Positions 25,387-34,670 of a stretch of 64,000 nucleotides of DNA are shown in pieces. Within the stretch, counting starts at the first letter, position 1. Every line of letters starts with the position of its first letter. The stretch is from contig NZ_JAHZMO010000002.1 of assembly GCF_020748185.1 (NCBI RefSeq), forward strand, positions 166,585 to 230,584, written 5' to 3'. The position numbers were made by a program, and so were the translations under genes. This stretch comes from Terrisporobacter petrolearius. GTDB lineage: Bacteria > Bacillota > Clostridia > Peptostreptococcales > Peptostreptococcaceae. The notes below the pieces were generated by a model. It saw only the letters and a list, made by a program, of their open reading frames with translations, did no database searches and had not been told where the DNA came from.

Positions 25387-25447
25387 TTAAATCAAAATAT
25401 TGTATTAAATTTAAGTCATATAAATATTTATATTTGGAGGGAATAAT

Positions 25448-25759
25448 GTGAAAAAAAAGAAAATTGGAATAGGTTCACTTTCTTTATTATTATTTATTGT
25501 TGGTTGTTTATTTAGTTTTACGTTTGATAATCTCCGTATAGGAGATAATATCTTAACTTATATTGGTCTAAAAGCATGGTCTAATGGCAATAGTGGAACT
25601 CATTATACAATATTTTATTCTCTATTATTTTTTATTCCATCATTAATTTTGGGTTATAAATTTAATGAGGACTTGGGCTCAAAAGTTGGTAAAATACTAT
25701 CTACGATTATGGTAACAATTATAGTCGTAAATTCCTTGTTATTTACTTCTGTTTTCTAA
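25448..25759 (+). CDS. three-TM membrane protein, unknown
   Basis: 103 aa from a GTG with GGAGGG 6 nt upstream. Helices: IGSLSLLLFIVGCLFSFTF, TIFYSLLFFIPSLILGY and ILSTIMVTIIVVNSLLFTSV. A soluble loop (DNLRIGDNILTYIGLKAWSN) separates the first two. No family recognised. It is the only plus-strand gene between 18 and 41 kb that looks fully convincing. Confidence 0.68.
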   Translation: MKKKKIGIGSLSLLLFIVGCLFSFTFDNLRIGDNILTYIGLKAWSNGNSGTHYTIFYSLLFFIPSLILGYKFNEDLGSKVGKILSTIMVTIIVVNSLLFTSVF

Positions 25760-25785
25760 ATCACAATTTTAATATATTACGAATT

Positions 25786-25818
25786 AAAAAATCCAATATG
25801 TCAACTATTGGATTTTTT
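25786..25818. terminator. bidirectional terminator
   Basis: AAAAAATCCAATA / TATTGGATTTTTT, between convergent genes at 25448 (+) and 25828 (-). Confidence 0.85.
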
Positions 25819-25827
25819 CATATTAAT

Positions 25828-26364
25828 TTATATATTTACTCTTTTATATTTGTTTGTAAGATTTTTTATATATAAAGACCTTAAACTATCAATAACTTCA
25901 CTTTCCATATCTTTTTTTCTTATTAAGGTTGCCTTATTAGCATTTAAATAAGTTATAAAATAATCCTTAGACTCAAATACTTCATAAAATTGAGCATATT
26001 TAACTTTTATCTCTCCTTCAAATACTTTACTTTTTACTATTAAAAAATCTTCGTAAAAGTCTAATACTTCTTCTGAATCCAATGACCCTGTTTTATCAGT
26101 TTTTATTATTCGTCTAAATTTCATTTCGATTTTTAATATAGTAGCTAAAATTGCTACAATCATTAATATAATCCAATAATATATAAATCCTATTAAATCA
26201 AATTGATTTTCACTATAAAAAATTAGACCAGATATAATAGCAGTAAATAAAACCATAACTATAATCATCATTTTGCTTTTTAAAAGTGTTGATATGTATA
26301 AAAACTTATGGTAATCTTCCTTTGCCATAGTGGTTTTCACTGTAAATAATTTGCTATAATTCAT
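25828..26364 (-). CDS. YcxB-like membrane protein
   Basis: 178 aa. The N-terminal TVKTTMAKEDYHKFLYISTL is followed by two transmembrane helices (MMIIVMVLFTAIISGLIFY and GFIYYWIILMIVAILATILK). The C-terminal domain (EEVLDFYEDFLIVKSKVFEG, KVKYAQFYEVFESKDYFITY, KATLIRKKDM) matches the PH-like YcxB_C pattern. Function is unknown. The ribosome site is AAGGGGGAA. Confidence 0.8.
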   Translation of the reverse strand: MNYSKLFTVKTTMAKEDYHKFLYISTLLKSKMMIIVMVLFTAIISGLIFYSENQFDLIGFIYYWIILMIVAILATILKIEMKFRRIIKTDKTGSLDSEEVLDFYEDFLIVKSKVFEGEIKVKYAQFYEVFESKDYFITYLNANKATLIRKKDMESEVIDSLRSLYIKNLTNKYKRVNI

Positions 26365-26488
26365 GTTTTCCCCCTTTTAGCTTAAATATATAATAGATTA
26401 TAATTCAAATGGAAAATATAGTAAATAATTATATCTGTAAACAAAACCATATATAACATGGATTGATGTAATTATTCTAAAGATCTAA

Positions 26489-26516
26489 AGGGGGGCACAT
26501 TTTTGTGCACCCCCCT
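26489..26516 (-). terminator. terminator, CACATTTTTGTG-loop family
   Basis: AGGGGGGCAC-ATTTTT-GTGCACCCCCCT. It lies downstream of the AbiF gene. Confidence 0.75.
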
Positions 26517-26596
26517 ACTATTGTATTATTAATTATATTTATTTTTAGTAGTATAGCCCCTGCCATCACATCAAATAGCTAATTTTTAAACCTTAT

Positions 26597-27544
26597 CTAG
26601 TCTTTGCTAATATCTAACCAATTTTCAACAAATCCCATTTCTTTATAAACATCATTTATACTTATGACTTTTAACTCTTTTCTTAAATTAAATATCTCAT
26701 TATTTATTTCTATAATCATTTTTGTAAAATCTTTATTTGAAAGAAGTAGCTTTAAGCTGATAACTACAGATAATAAATCCTTTGTACCTTGAGCTAATTT
26801 ACCATTTTCTTTTTCTATTGAAAGCTTTTTGTGAATATCATTTGCTCTTATTTCTGCAGATGATTTAAAATTATATAATCGTTCACCATGTGCACATTTA
26901 TTTCTACAATATGTAAGATTTTTTAATATATTGACTAATTCTGCATCAGTTAGTTTAAACTCCTTAGAAATGCTTTGTTTATCTGTTTGCTTCATTAATG
27001 AATAAAATTTACTTATAGTACCTAGTGGCAATATATTTACTAATACCCATAAAGGTACATATCCATATTCTATCATATAATGTTTTATTGACTCATGCTT
27101 GTCTACTTGTTTTGCAATTATACCTTGTACCCCTGTTATTAAGTCCATAACATATTTTATACTTTTAGCATCACCTTGTTTATAATGAAAATTATCCATT
27201 TTCATGTAATTATCATGTCCATACTTTTGTGAAAATTTATACGCTATAATTGCTTTTATAGTATTTTCAACTCTTAATATCCTCTTAAGAATGATTGATT
27301 TTAATTCAAAATCAAATTCATATAATGCTTTTATTTCTGAAAACTCAGCTTTGTCTTTATATATTTCATCTGTTGTTGATGTTTTTCTTGTTTCTAAAAA
27401 TAAATCCTTGTATCCATTTATAATATTATAATAATTTTCTTTTTCTAAATATCTTTTTGTTGATTCATCAGTAGAAAAACATAATCCTCTACTTTTCAAA
27501 ATTTCTAATTGTTCATCAATTGTTTTAAATTCTTTTTGCTCCAT
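26597..27544 (-). CDS. Abi_2 / AbiF-type HEPN abortive-infection protein
   Basis: 315 aa from ATG 27544 (AAAGGAATT upstream). The N-terminus is typical of Abi_2 (Pfam AbiD/AbiF) proteins: FKTIDEQLEILKSRGLCFST, then YYNIINGYKDLFL, FDFELKSIILKRILRVENTI. The predicted HEPN RNase motif R-x4-H appears as CRNKCAHGERLYN near residue 214. Proteins of this class act in phage defence as RNA-cleaving effectors, and a structured RNA is described next to abiF genes. Here two tandem hairpin RNAs with their own promoters lie immediately upstream (27583-27764). A toxin-antitoxin-like pair is inferred. Confidence 0.88.
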   Translation of the reverse strand: MEQKEFKTIDEQLEILKSRGLCFSTDESTKRYLEKENYYNIINGYKDLFLETRKTSTTDEIYKDKAEFSEIKALYEFDFELKSIILKRILRVENTIKAIIAYKFSQKYGHDNYMKMDNFHYKQGDAKSIKYVMDLITGVQGIIAKQVDKHESIKHYMIEYGYVPLWVLVNILPLGTISKFYSLMKQTDKQSISKEFKLTDAELVNILKNLTYCRNKCAHGERLYNFKSSAEIRANDIHKKLSIEKENGKLAQGTKDLLSVVISLKLLLSNKDFTKMIIEINNEIFNLRKELKVISINDVYKEMGFVENWLDISKD

Positions 27545-27582
27545 AATAATTCCTTTCAACATCAGATATTTCTAGTTACAAT

Positions 27583-27634
27583 AAAAAGGCCCTGGTCCTC
27601 GAAGGTTTCCAGAGCTCTAATCTATCATAATTGT
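27583..27634 (-). ncRNA. small hairpin RNA, proximal copy (abiF-associated)
   Basis: Minus-strand order: a consensus promoter (27641-27669), a predicted start near 27634, GATTAGAGCTC, then stem GCUCUGG / CCAGGGC (27615-27609 with 27595-27589) around the 13-nt loop AAACCUUCGAGGA, then U5. The predicted transcript is about 50 nt and ends in its own terminator 39 nt before the abiF start codon. Loop and flank are shared with the distal copy while stem bases covary. Confidence 0.65.
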
Positions 27635-27640
27635 ATTTAT

Positions 27641-27669
27641 AATATAACATTTTTAATATTAAGTGTCAA
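27641..27669 (-). promoter_or_regulatory. SigA-type promoter of the proximal small RNA
   Basis: TTGACA (27669-27664), a 17-nt spacer and TATATT (27646-27641) on the minus strand: an almost perfect housekeeping promoter. It lies between the two hairpin RNAs and fires toward the proximal one and abiF. Confidence 0.7.
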
Positions 27670-27680
27670 TAAATAATTTT

Positions 27681-27729
27681 GGCCCCAGGCCTCGAAGGTT
27701 TCTGGAGCTCTAATCATTATAATATATTT
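27681..27729 (-). ncRNA. small hairpin RNA, distal copy (abiF-associated)
   Basis: Stem GCUCCAG / CUGGGGC (27708-27702 with 27688-27682) around the loop AAACCUUCGAGGC, preceded by GATTAGAGCTC. Compared with the proximal copy, the inner stem pairs change from UGG/CCA to CAG/CUG together, so pairing is preserved. AAAATTATTT follows instead of a clean U-run, so termination is weaker here. It has its own promoter at 27736-27764. Confidence 0.6.
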
Positions 27730-27735
27730 AGTTGT

Positions 27736-27764
27736 ATTATAAATTATGTTCAATAGTTTGTAAA
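27736..27764 (-). promoter_or_regulatory. SigA-type promoter of the distal small RNA
   Basis: TTTACA (27764-27759), a 17-nt spacer and TATAAT (27741-27736) on the minus strand, with the hairpin RNA starting about 20 nt downstream. Confidence 0.65.
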
Positions 27765-27847
27765 TTATTAGTAAATTCTTGAAATAAATAGCCAATAACC
27801 ACACATCCAAGTATAATTATGAAGCACTTTGGTGACTCAGTTCATAA

Positions 27848-30800
27848 CTATTGTGTTAAACATAAACCTTTACGACTAATTTTATATACTCCTTCTTCCT
27901 CATTAAATTCTGATATCCATTTTCTATTTACACACTTGCTTAAAAATTCTCTATTTACTTCATTAATTTCAAACCTAGGTCTACCATTAGTAAATATCTT
28001 TTCGTACTCAATTAATCCTATACATTTTATAGCTACTTGTGTTTCTGTTTTAGATAGCTTATCTAAAGAATTATTTAAAAGTTGTAATTTTATATCATTT
28101 ACCATATTATCCTTCTTCAATATCTCTATAAGTAAATCATAATTAATGTCAATTTTATCTTCAATAATTATATTAATGTGCTCTTCACATATATTCACTA
28201 TAGTATTTTTTATTAAATTGCCAAAATTCATATAATTCGCTATTAGATATATAAGATCTGATTTATCAAAATTATTACCGATTATGAAATTTTTGATACT
28301 ATCATTGCATTCTATCTGTGATATAGATATTTGTCCTTCAAAATTAGAAATAAGTTCTATTTTAAAATCATCATCTATATTTGAAGATAATAAAGTTATT
28401 AACTCATCTTTTTTAACTTTAGGTAAATCTTCAATCTGATCTATGTATTTTTCAATACTTTTTTCAATAAAAATTATAAATAATTTATTATAATTTGATT
28501 GTAAAAATTCTATATTTTGAGATGTAACTTCAAATTTATCTAATTTAACTAACACTTCTAACCTTTCTTCTGATAGTTCTTGTATTTCTTGAGTTGGAGC
28601 AGGATATATATAATTAAGTTCTTCTAATATTTTTTTATAATTTTCTATTTGTATATCTTCACAACGTGCTATTGATTCAAATATTTTTTGAGAACTACCC
28701 TGCCCAAATGTTTGGTCTATATATGTTTGAGAGAATTCAAAGTTGATTCTATCGCTGTTAATAAAATTTATTAACGTTTCATCTAATGTATTATCCATAT
28801 AAAAATAATAACTAAGAATATTTTCTATAGAGTACTTAATTTTTCTGTTTTGTAATACATATCCCCATAGTTCCCTATTTTCTATATCTTTAAGTAGTGT
28901 CAACTCTGTATCCAATAACATTATGTATTCCTTTATTTTAGTTAGATCAATATCATTGTTATTTATTAATTTTAATGCAGCTTCTTGTGTATCTAATATT
29001 TTATCTTCACAGTTATTAATTATCATTTCTATGTAATTTTGAATGTTTTCATTTACATATTCTAAAAGTTTTGAATTTGGATTTTCCAATAGAAGAGAAT
29101 AGTTCTTATTTTTTATATCATCTTCATTTTCAACGTTAAAAATATATTTTAGAATTAAAGCTATATTTTCTTTATTAATCTTGTACAACTTGTTATTATA
29201 AACTGACTCAAATAATCCTTTATTAGATTCTTCAAACTCTAAAATCTCAAACTTAATATTCAAACCTATAAATTCTTCTGTAAGTTTTTCCACATTAGGT
29301 TCTTCTATATTTAAAAACAACCTATCTGATGATATGGTATTTGATAGAAATCCCTCTTTATTAATATTTTCTATATCAATTCCATCAGAGTAATAAAGTG
29401 TTTGTAATATACACTCTTTCATATCTTTGTATGTAAATTCTGAACTAAAATTAATTTCTTCTAAAAATGTAATCCAATATTTATTAGTTGTTTTTATATA
29501 TGTAGCTAAATCCTTTGTGAAATTAAAGTATCCTTGCATAAACTTAAACTGTCTACTCTCTCTTAATTGATTCATAAATCTATCTAAATATTTTTTATTC
29601 TCATGTTGAGATTGTAAAAGGTATTCAAATAAATTAAAGTTTAAGGTTTCTATTTCATCAAAATCTACTTCTTTAAGTCTAGACAATACTAATTTGGGAT
29701 TTTCTATATTATAAGTCCATTCTTTAGCTTTTTTATCTGTTACACTACGTAAAAATATTTTATCATTTCTTGATAAGCTATTAGGATAAAAATATGTCAT
29801 ATAATCTGTATATGTTTCATCAATATAACCATTTCTAATTAAATATTTTATTAGATCAAAATATTGACTTGATTTAATTTCATTGAAGTCATTAATTTCA
29901 CCTATAAAATTTTTATAATTTACATCAAAAATTTCATTAATATTTTCTCTTGTTATAACCTCACTTAATTTCTTATAATTTAATATTACTTTTTCATCAT
30001 TTAAAATACTAATTCTATCTTTTATTTCGTAATGCTTATTGCTTTGTATTAGTTCAAAGTTTTTCTTTCTCTCAACATACTGTGGATTATTACTGTTTAC
30101 AGTCAATTCTCCATAGTAATTCTTATTTCCATATATTAAATCTAATTCTCCTATATTATTAATATGTTCCTTTTCACAATCATTAAATTTATCTTCTAGT
30201 TCTTGTATCTTAATATTTATTTTATCTATTTCTTCTTTTATTAATTCATCTCTACTTTCAAATATTGTTGATACAAAACCTATATTAATCTGTGTATCGC
30301 TAAAATCACGTGGAAATATATTTTTATATACAATCATTGCTAGCAACTTATTATAATCTTGCTCTGTTGTTCCAATTCTATTGTAATAAATTACAAATTC
30401 ATTATAAATATTCTTCAAGATTCTCATATCATCAACATATAGAGATATGCCTTGTAAAAAATGTTCATCAAACTTATCAAATATACTACCTGCTTTAAGG
30501 TGCGCTATAAATTGATTATATGAATTTGAGCTATCTATAACAGGTACTATAGGCATAATAAAATCAAAAAACTTAGTTCTATCTTTAGATATAAAAATAT
30601 CATCTCTAACTAAATAGAAGAATCTTAATACTTCTTTATGACTTCTCACTCTTTTAGAATTAACTAGTATATTTATTTCTCTTAGTCGTTGAAATATTTC
30701 ATTTAGATTATATCTATCTATATCCTCAAAAACAATAACGTCTGCATTACAATTTTCAAATATATATAATACTTCATTTAGATATTTATCAAAATATGAT

Positions 30801-31483
30801 TCGTCACTTTTTTCAAAAATCTCTATTTCATTACCGCTAAAGTTTAACTTTTTAAAAATACTTTTATTTTTTTGCATTCTTACAAAATTAAATACTGCTA
30901 TTGCAAATATTACACTAAAAATAGCACCACTTAAAAATAAACTTATACCTTTCGTTGTTATCTGCATAAATCTCAAGGTATAAAATTCATTCAAACTATT
31001 TACAAAATTAATCCATTCTTTGTGATAACGTAGATGCAAACCTGAAACAATAAAAGCTATGATAATTGTGGTTGTCTTAATAATACTTTTATTCGGTACT
31101 GTGTTTTTTATTTTGAAATTGGTTTGAGGTATATCAGATGGATTCATTTGATGAATTAATTGATTAAGTATTTTACCTTCTAATCTAGATTCCTTTATAT
31201 AATTTTTTGTATCATTATTTTCTTCTTGCTCTTGATTATCATCGTCTATTTCATTTAATTGATCGTGTCTTTCAAAATTTGCTAAAGATATATGTAAAAA
31301 TTTTTTATTTGGAACTCGCCTTTTATAAGATTCTACAACACTACTTTTACCAGCACTATAAGCACCTGTAATAGCAATATTTTTTATTTCATTGTTTTCG
31401 AATACAAAATCTAATGCTTCTTTATATGTTTTTAATTCGACGTCTTTAATTGGAGTAAGTTTTTCAAAATGTATTTTCCCCAT
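27848..31483 (-). CDS. YobI-like membrane P-loop ATPase (KAP/STAND-like), 1211 aa
   Basis: Walker A is IAITGAYSAGKSSVVESY (near residue 44) and Walker B is ADVIVFEDIDRYNLNEIFQR (near 249). Two transmembrane helices are inserted between them (KTTTIIIAFIVSGLHL near 141 and LFLSGAIFSVIFAIAVF near 190), the arrangement of YobI-type and KAP P-loop NTPases. The remaining ~850 residues form a helical, repeat-like sensor arm with no named domain. Such large ATPases are often defence genes; that role here is inferred from the neighbouring AbiF and TerB_N genes. The start chosen is the ATG after AGGGGGGATGACA. Confidence 0.82.
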   Translation of the reverse strand: MGKIHFEKLTPIKDVELKTYKEALDFVFENNEIKNIAITGAYSAGKSSVVESYKRRVPNKKFLHISLANFERHDQLNEIDDDNQEQEENNDTKNYIKESRLEGKILNQLIHQMNPSDIPQTNFKIKNTVPNKSIIKTTTIIIAFIVSGLHLRYHKEWINFVNSLNEFYTLRFMQITTKGISLFLSGAIFSVIFAIAVFNFVRMQKNKSIFKKLNFSGNEIEIFEKSDESYFDKYLNEVLYIFENCNADVIVFEDIDRYNLNEIFQRLREINILVNSKRVRSHKEVLRFFYLVRDDIFISKDRTKFFDFIMPIVPVIDSSNSYNQFIAHLKAGSIFDKFDEHFLQGISLYVDDMRILKNIYNEFVIYYNRIGTTEQDYNKLLAMIVYKNIFPRDFSDTQINIGFVSTIFESRDELIKEEIDKINIKIQELEDKFNDCEKEHINNIGELDLIYGNKNYYGELTVNSNNPQYVERKKNFELIQSNKHYEIKDRISILNDEKVILNYKKLSEVITRENINEIFDVNYKNFIGEINDFNEIKSSQYFDLIKYLIRNGYIDETYTDYMTYFYPNSLSRNDKIFLRSVTDKKAKEWTYNIENPKLVLSRLKEVDFDEIETLNFNLFEYLLQSQHENKKYLDRFMNQLRESRQFKFMQGYFNFTKDLATYIKTTNKYWITFLEEINFSSEFTYKDMKECILQTLYYSDGIDIENINKEGFLSNTISSDRLFLNIEEPNVEKLTEEFIGLNIKFEILEFEESNKGLFESVYNNKLYKINKENIALILKYIFNVENEDDIKNKNYSLLLENPNSKLLEYVNENIQNYIEMIINNCEDKILDTQEAALKLINNNDIDLTKIKEYIMLLDTELTLLKDIENRELWGYVLQNRKIKYSIENILSYYFYMDNTLDETLINFINSDRINFEFSQTYIDQTFGQGSSQKIFESIARCEDIQIENYKKILEELNYIYPAPTQEIQELSEERLEVLVKLDKFEVTSQNIEFLQSNYNKLFIIFIEKSIEKYIDQIEDLPKVKKDELITLLSSNIDDDFKIELISNFEGQISISQIECNDSIKNFIIGNNFDKSDLIYLIANYMNFGNLIKNTIVNICEEHINIIIEDKIDINYDLLIEILKKDNMVNDIKLQLLNNSLDKLSKTETQVAIKCIGLIEYEKIFTNGRPRFEINEVNREFLSKCVNRKWISEFNEEEGVYKISRKGLCLTQ

Positions 31484-31728
31484 TGTCATCCCCCCTATTT
31501 TAATAATATTTTATTAACAAAAACCGCTACAGTTAAAGGTACAAATTTTAAGTATAAATCTAATTATTTCATATAATCTCCCCATTCATAAGTTTTGTAA
31601 TTAAACTTCTAACATGTACGCATCTTCGTCTTCTTCCATTAACTCTTTTTATTTTTTCTGTATTTATTATAACATGTATTTCTACAAAACAATCTACTGT
31701 GTTTTTCATCAAAATATATACTATAAAT

Positions 31729-31768
31729 AAAAAATATCATTTTGAATTTTGTCAAAATGATATTTTTT
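31729..31768 (-). terminator. terminator of the TerB_N gene
   Basis: AAAAAATATCATTTTGA / TCAAAATGATATTTTTT, just past the stop at 31789. It shows that the ATPase gene has its own promoter in the 31500-31728 gap. Confidence 0.85.
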
Positions 31769-31788
31769 ATTACAACATTACTATACTA

Positions 31789-33585
31789 TTAAATTAACTG
31801 TTCTAAAATTTCTTTATAAGTTCCTCTAACTAAAATGTCTTCATATATAGCCTTATACATACTTTTCCATGCTACATTATCATTTATAAACATCTCATTT
31901 TCTTTTTTATCCTTTATAACTTGATTTAACAGATTATATAGATCTTCTTCACTTAGTTTTAAACTCTTTGTTATTTTTTTTATCCAGTCTATAATAGCAG
32001 GTGCTAAGAATATCTGATTTTTATCATATGCTAATTTTATTGATCCACCATTTGTAGCTCCATTTAAGTCATAATAACATGCTATCATATATAACTTTAG
32101 AGCTTCTTTTAGATTTCCCATTCTTTCATATATTCTTCCTATATCCATAATATAGCATCTGTATATACCCATATTATTATTTAATTTTTCATTAACAGCT
32201 ATTTTTTCTATTTCCTCAATTAATGCTTCTTCAATAGTAATATTTCTTTTAGAAACTATATTTTTCACTTTCTTTGCACTAACTGGTGAATTATTAATTA
32301 TATTATCAATAAAATGTCTTCTAGCTCTTTCATTTCTTATGTTAACCATTAATTCATTTTCTTCTTTTGTTAATGCTATTTTAACACCTGTAAATATACT
32401 ATTTTTTATTAATATATCGTTTTTACATTTTATGCATTTACCTTTAGACACAGGTAGCTTTTCCACCTTTTCCTTACAATATGGGCAAATATAATTGTCA
32501 TAGAATTCTTCATTTTTATCAAAAATGTTAGTATCTATCTTTTCAAATAGAATGCTTTCTTTAAATATTTTATCTGGTTCTTTCTTATCTTTCTTCTTCG
32601 GCTTAATAGATGGAACATAAGCTTCTGATTTTCTAATCTCTTTCAATTTAATCTTTGTAATTTCATGAGTAGCTGATAATAAATCATAAATATATGATTT
32701 GAACTCACAATTCTCCAATAAACTTGGAATTTTAGTATACCTTTCATCTATTGAAATATTTGCTATTAATGTTATATCTTTCTCAGGACATTTTTTCAAG
32801 TCAAATAGTCTTAAGTCTATGCCATTTTTATTGTATCTTTCAAATAATATATTTGAAAGCTCATTCTCAAAAACTAAACTTTCATTCTTAATATATCTAT
32901 TATTTTTAAATCCAACTTTGCTAGCTATAGCCATTACCTCTTTAGGCGTAATTTCTCCATATAATTTATACTTAGCTAAAAGATACAAATCGGATATGTA
33001 CACATCATCTACATCGTCTGTATCTTTTAATAGCTGTATAAATAAATCTGGTCTATTACGTATTATACAAGTAGCAATCAACGCATTTGTAGAGTATGAT
33101 GTAAAAGATTTATTTTTATGATTTTTTCTCAATCTGCATATTATATTCCATGCTTTTGCGTAGTCACCAAATAATAAATGTCTTTCTAATCCATAATAAA
33201 ATAAAAATACATAGCTAATATCTATTTTATTGTCTATGTTTTGAAGCCAATTTAAATAAATCCATCTTTGCTGAGGAGTTAATTCATCGTAGGATGGATA
33301 GTACCCTGGAGTTTCAACGTCTTTATTTTGTGAGTTTTTAATCATATCATTTATACTTATTAGGCTTGGTTCTTGCTTTGATAAAAAGGAAAAGGTAATA
33401 GTTATTCCATTTGATTCTATTTTTTCTTCTTTAGCCTTTTTTTCTTCATAGTTTTTGTATTTTCCATCTTTAAACCAAAGCAATTCCATAATATCATTAG
33501 GTATATTTACAAACATATTTTCCTTATTTGATGATAAATTATTATTAACATTTATTAAGTTACCTATCTTACTTAGTAATCCCAT
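31789..33585 (-). CDS. TerB N-terminal domain (TerB_N) protein with zinc ribbon
   Basis: 598 aa. The TerB_N domain spans roughly residues 90-260 and shows its core, YYPSYDELTPQQRWIYLNWL then DISYVFLFYYGLERHLLFGD. A CxxC..CxxC zinc ribbon (CPYCKEKVEKLPVSKGKCIKC) lies near residue 368. The C-terminal third resembles TPR-like helices (YERMGNLKEALKLYMIACYY). TerB_N proteins occur in predicted phage-defence and stress operons of the tellurium-resistance type. It has its own terminator. The ribosome site is AAGGGTGGAA. Confidence 0.8.
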   Translation of the reverse strand: MGLLSKIGNLINVNNNLSSNKENMFVNIPNDIMELLWFKDGKYKNYEEKKAKEEKIESNGITITFSFLSKQEPSLISINDMIKNSQNKDVETPGYYPSYDELTPQQRWIYLNWLQNIDNKIDISYVFLFYYGLERHLLFGDYAKAWNIICRLRKNHKNKSFTSYSTNALIATCIIRNRPDLFIQLLKDTDDVDDVYISDLYLLAKYKLYGEITPKEVMAIASKVGFKNNRYIKNESLVFENELSNILFERYNKNGIDLRLFDLKKCPEKDITLIANISIDERYTKIPSLLENCEFKSYIYDLLSATHEITKIKLKEIRKSEAYVPSIKPKKKDKKEPDKIFKESILFEKIDTNIFDKNEEFYDNYICPYCKEKVEKLPVSKGKCIKCKNDILIKNSIFTGVKIALTKEENELMVNIRNERARRHFIDNIINNSPVSAKKVKNIVSKRNITIEEALIEEIEKIAVNEKLNNNMGIYRCYIMDIGRIYERMGNLKEALKLYMIACYYDLNGATNGGSIKLAYDKNQIFLAPAIIDWIKKITKSLKLSEEDLYNLLNQVIKDKKENEMFINDNVAWKSMYKAIYEDILVRGTYKEILEQLI

Positions 33586-33609
33586 ATTTATTCCACCCTT
33601 TTTAATTTA

Positions 33610-34065
33610 TTAGTATTCCAAAATACTACAATTACAACATGCAAAAGTAAGGTCCATACAAATCTTTTTCACGAGTATTTACATAAGTCCATCTAAAATA
33701 CTTATCTACTATATAAACATCATTTTCTTTATTAAAACCCTTAGCTTTTGCTTTATTCCAATCAAATACCTAAAAAGCTTTATTTTCATATTGATATAAA
33801 TCATAATCATCATATCTATGATGTTCAAAAAAAATATAATATCCTCTTTTTTCGCAATTTATCAAATGATTTTCTTGCATCATTACTTTCTAAATAATCT
33901 ATTTTATCATAACTAAATACATGCCATAAAGAACCATCCCTCCCTATTGTATCTATTCTTTCTCTTTCAGTTAAATGTCCTGCAAATACTTCTATCCATT
34001 TACTTTTAATTTCTTCTAAACTATATAAGCTTGAAATTCAACTTTTTCGTCAATCAGTAACCCCC
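33610..34065 (-). pseudogene. decayed DUF4275 family gene
   Basis: Reading all minus frames gives EEIKSKWIEVFAGHLTERER, DGSLWHVFSYDKIDYLESND, YYFFEHHRYDDYDLY and DVYIVDKYFRWTYVNTREKD with GPYFCML, which is the DUF4275 pattern (W..F..HL..R, LWHVFSY, DVYIVDxxFxWTYVxTHE..GPYF). At least two frameshifts and an in-frame stop break it, and no valid start remains. Confidence 0.65.
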
Positions 34066-34281
34066 CCTAAATATAATTAATTTATATTTTCAATCTATAA
34101 CTATTGTTTTCTTAATCTATTTCATAAGTTTTATAATATATTCTTTCTTTTCTTAACTTAATGTTATCTCATAGTTTCATTACTGTAAATCTAAAGTCTC
34201 AATAAATTTATCTCTCTCATTTTTACTAGAAAAACATAAGTTAACACCATAAAAAAGTACATTCATTTTACCAATTACCAA

Positions 34282-34322
34282 TAGTGAAAGGGGGTACACA
34301 TTTTTGTGTACCCCCTTTCACT
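34282..34322 (-). terminator. terminator, CACATTTTTGTG-loop family
   Basis: GTGAAAGGGGGTACAC-ATTTTT-GTGTACCCCCTTTCAC: a 16-bp perfect stem. Confidence 0.85.
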
Positions 34323-34328
34323 TACTTA

Positions 34329-34670
34329 CTATAACTTAAGTGTAGGTATAGAGATACTATCTATCTCACCATTAACTTTACTTCCAACAAAAGCTTTATA
34401 AATATATGTCTTTTCAGGTTTATTTTCAAGATTGATCTTAGTACTTACTTCTATTTCTGACATATCTACTTTGTAGTTATTAAAAAAAGATAAGTTACCT
34501 AACTTTTGATTAGAATAAGTTATAAACATTATGCTAAAATAAGGAATTGTAACCATTAAAGGTATTTGATAAGCTATTATGGTTGAAATTTTTTGTCTTT
34601 TTTCTTTTCTTCTAAATATTGAATTAATAAATATTATTACTCCATACCCTATAATACAACATAAGGCTAT
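34329..34670 (-). pseudogene. 5'-truncated membrane protein gene
   Basis: The frame is open from 34670 but offers no ATG, GTG or TTG start near its beginning; an ATG at 34556 would drop the first helix. It reads LCCIIGYGVIIFINSIF (helix), RRKEKRQKISTIIAYQIPLM, then a second helix and a soluble tail with FVGSKVNGEIDSISIPTLKL. It overlaps the stop of the 291-aa gene by 4 nt, as if that gene or its flank replaced the original 5' end. A strong terminator follows. Confidence 0.5.

Noticed and set aside
27588..27714. CRISPR-like direct repeats upstream of abiF
   Set aside because: Only two units, spaced ~93 bp, each with its own promoter and compensatory stem changes. This fits duplicated small RNAs better than an array with spacers.
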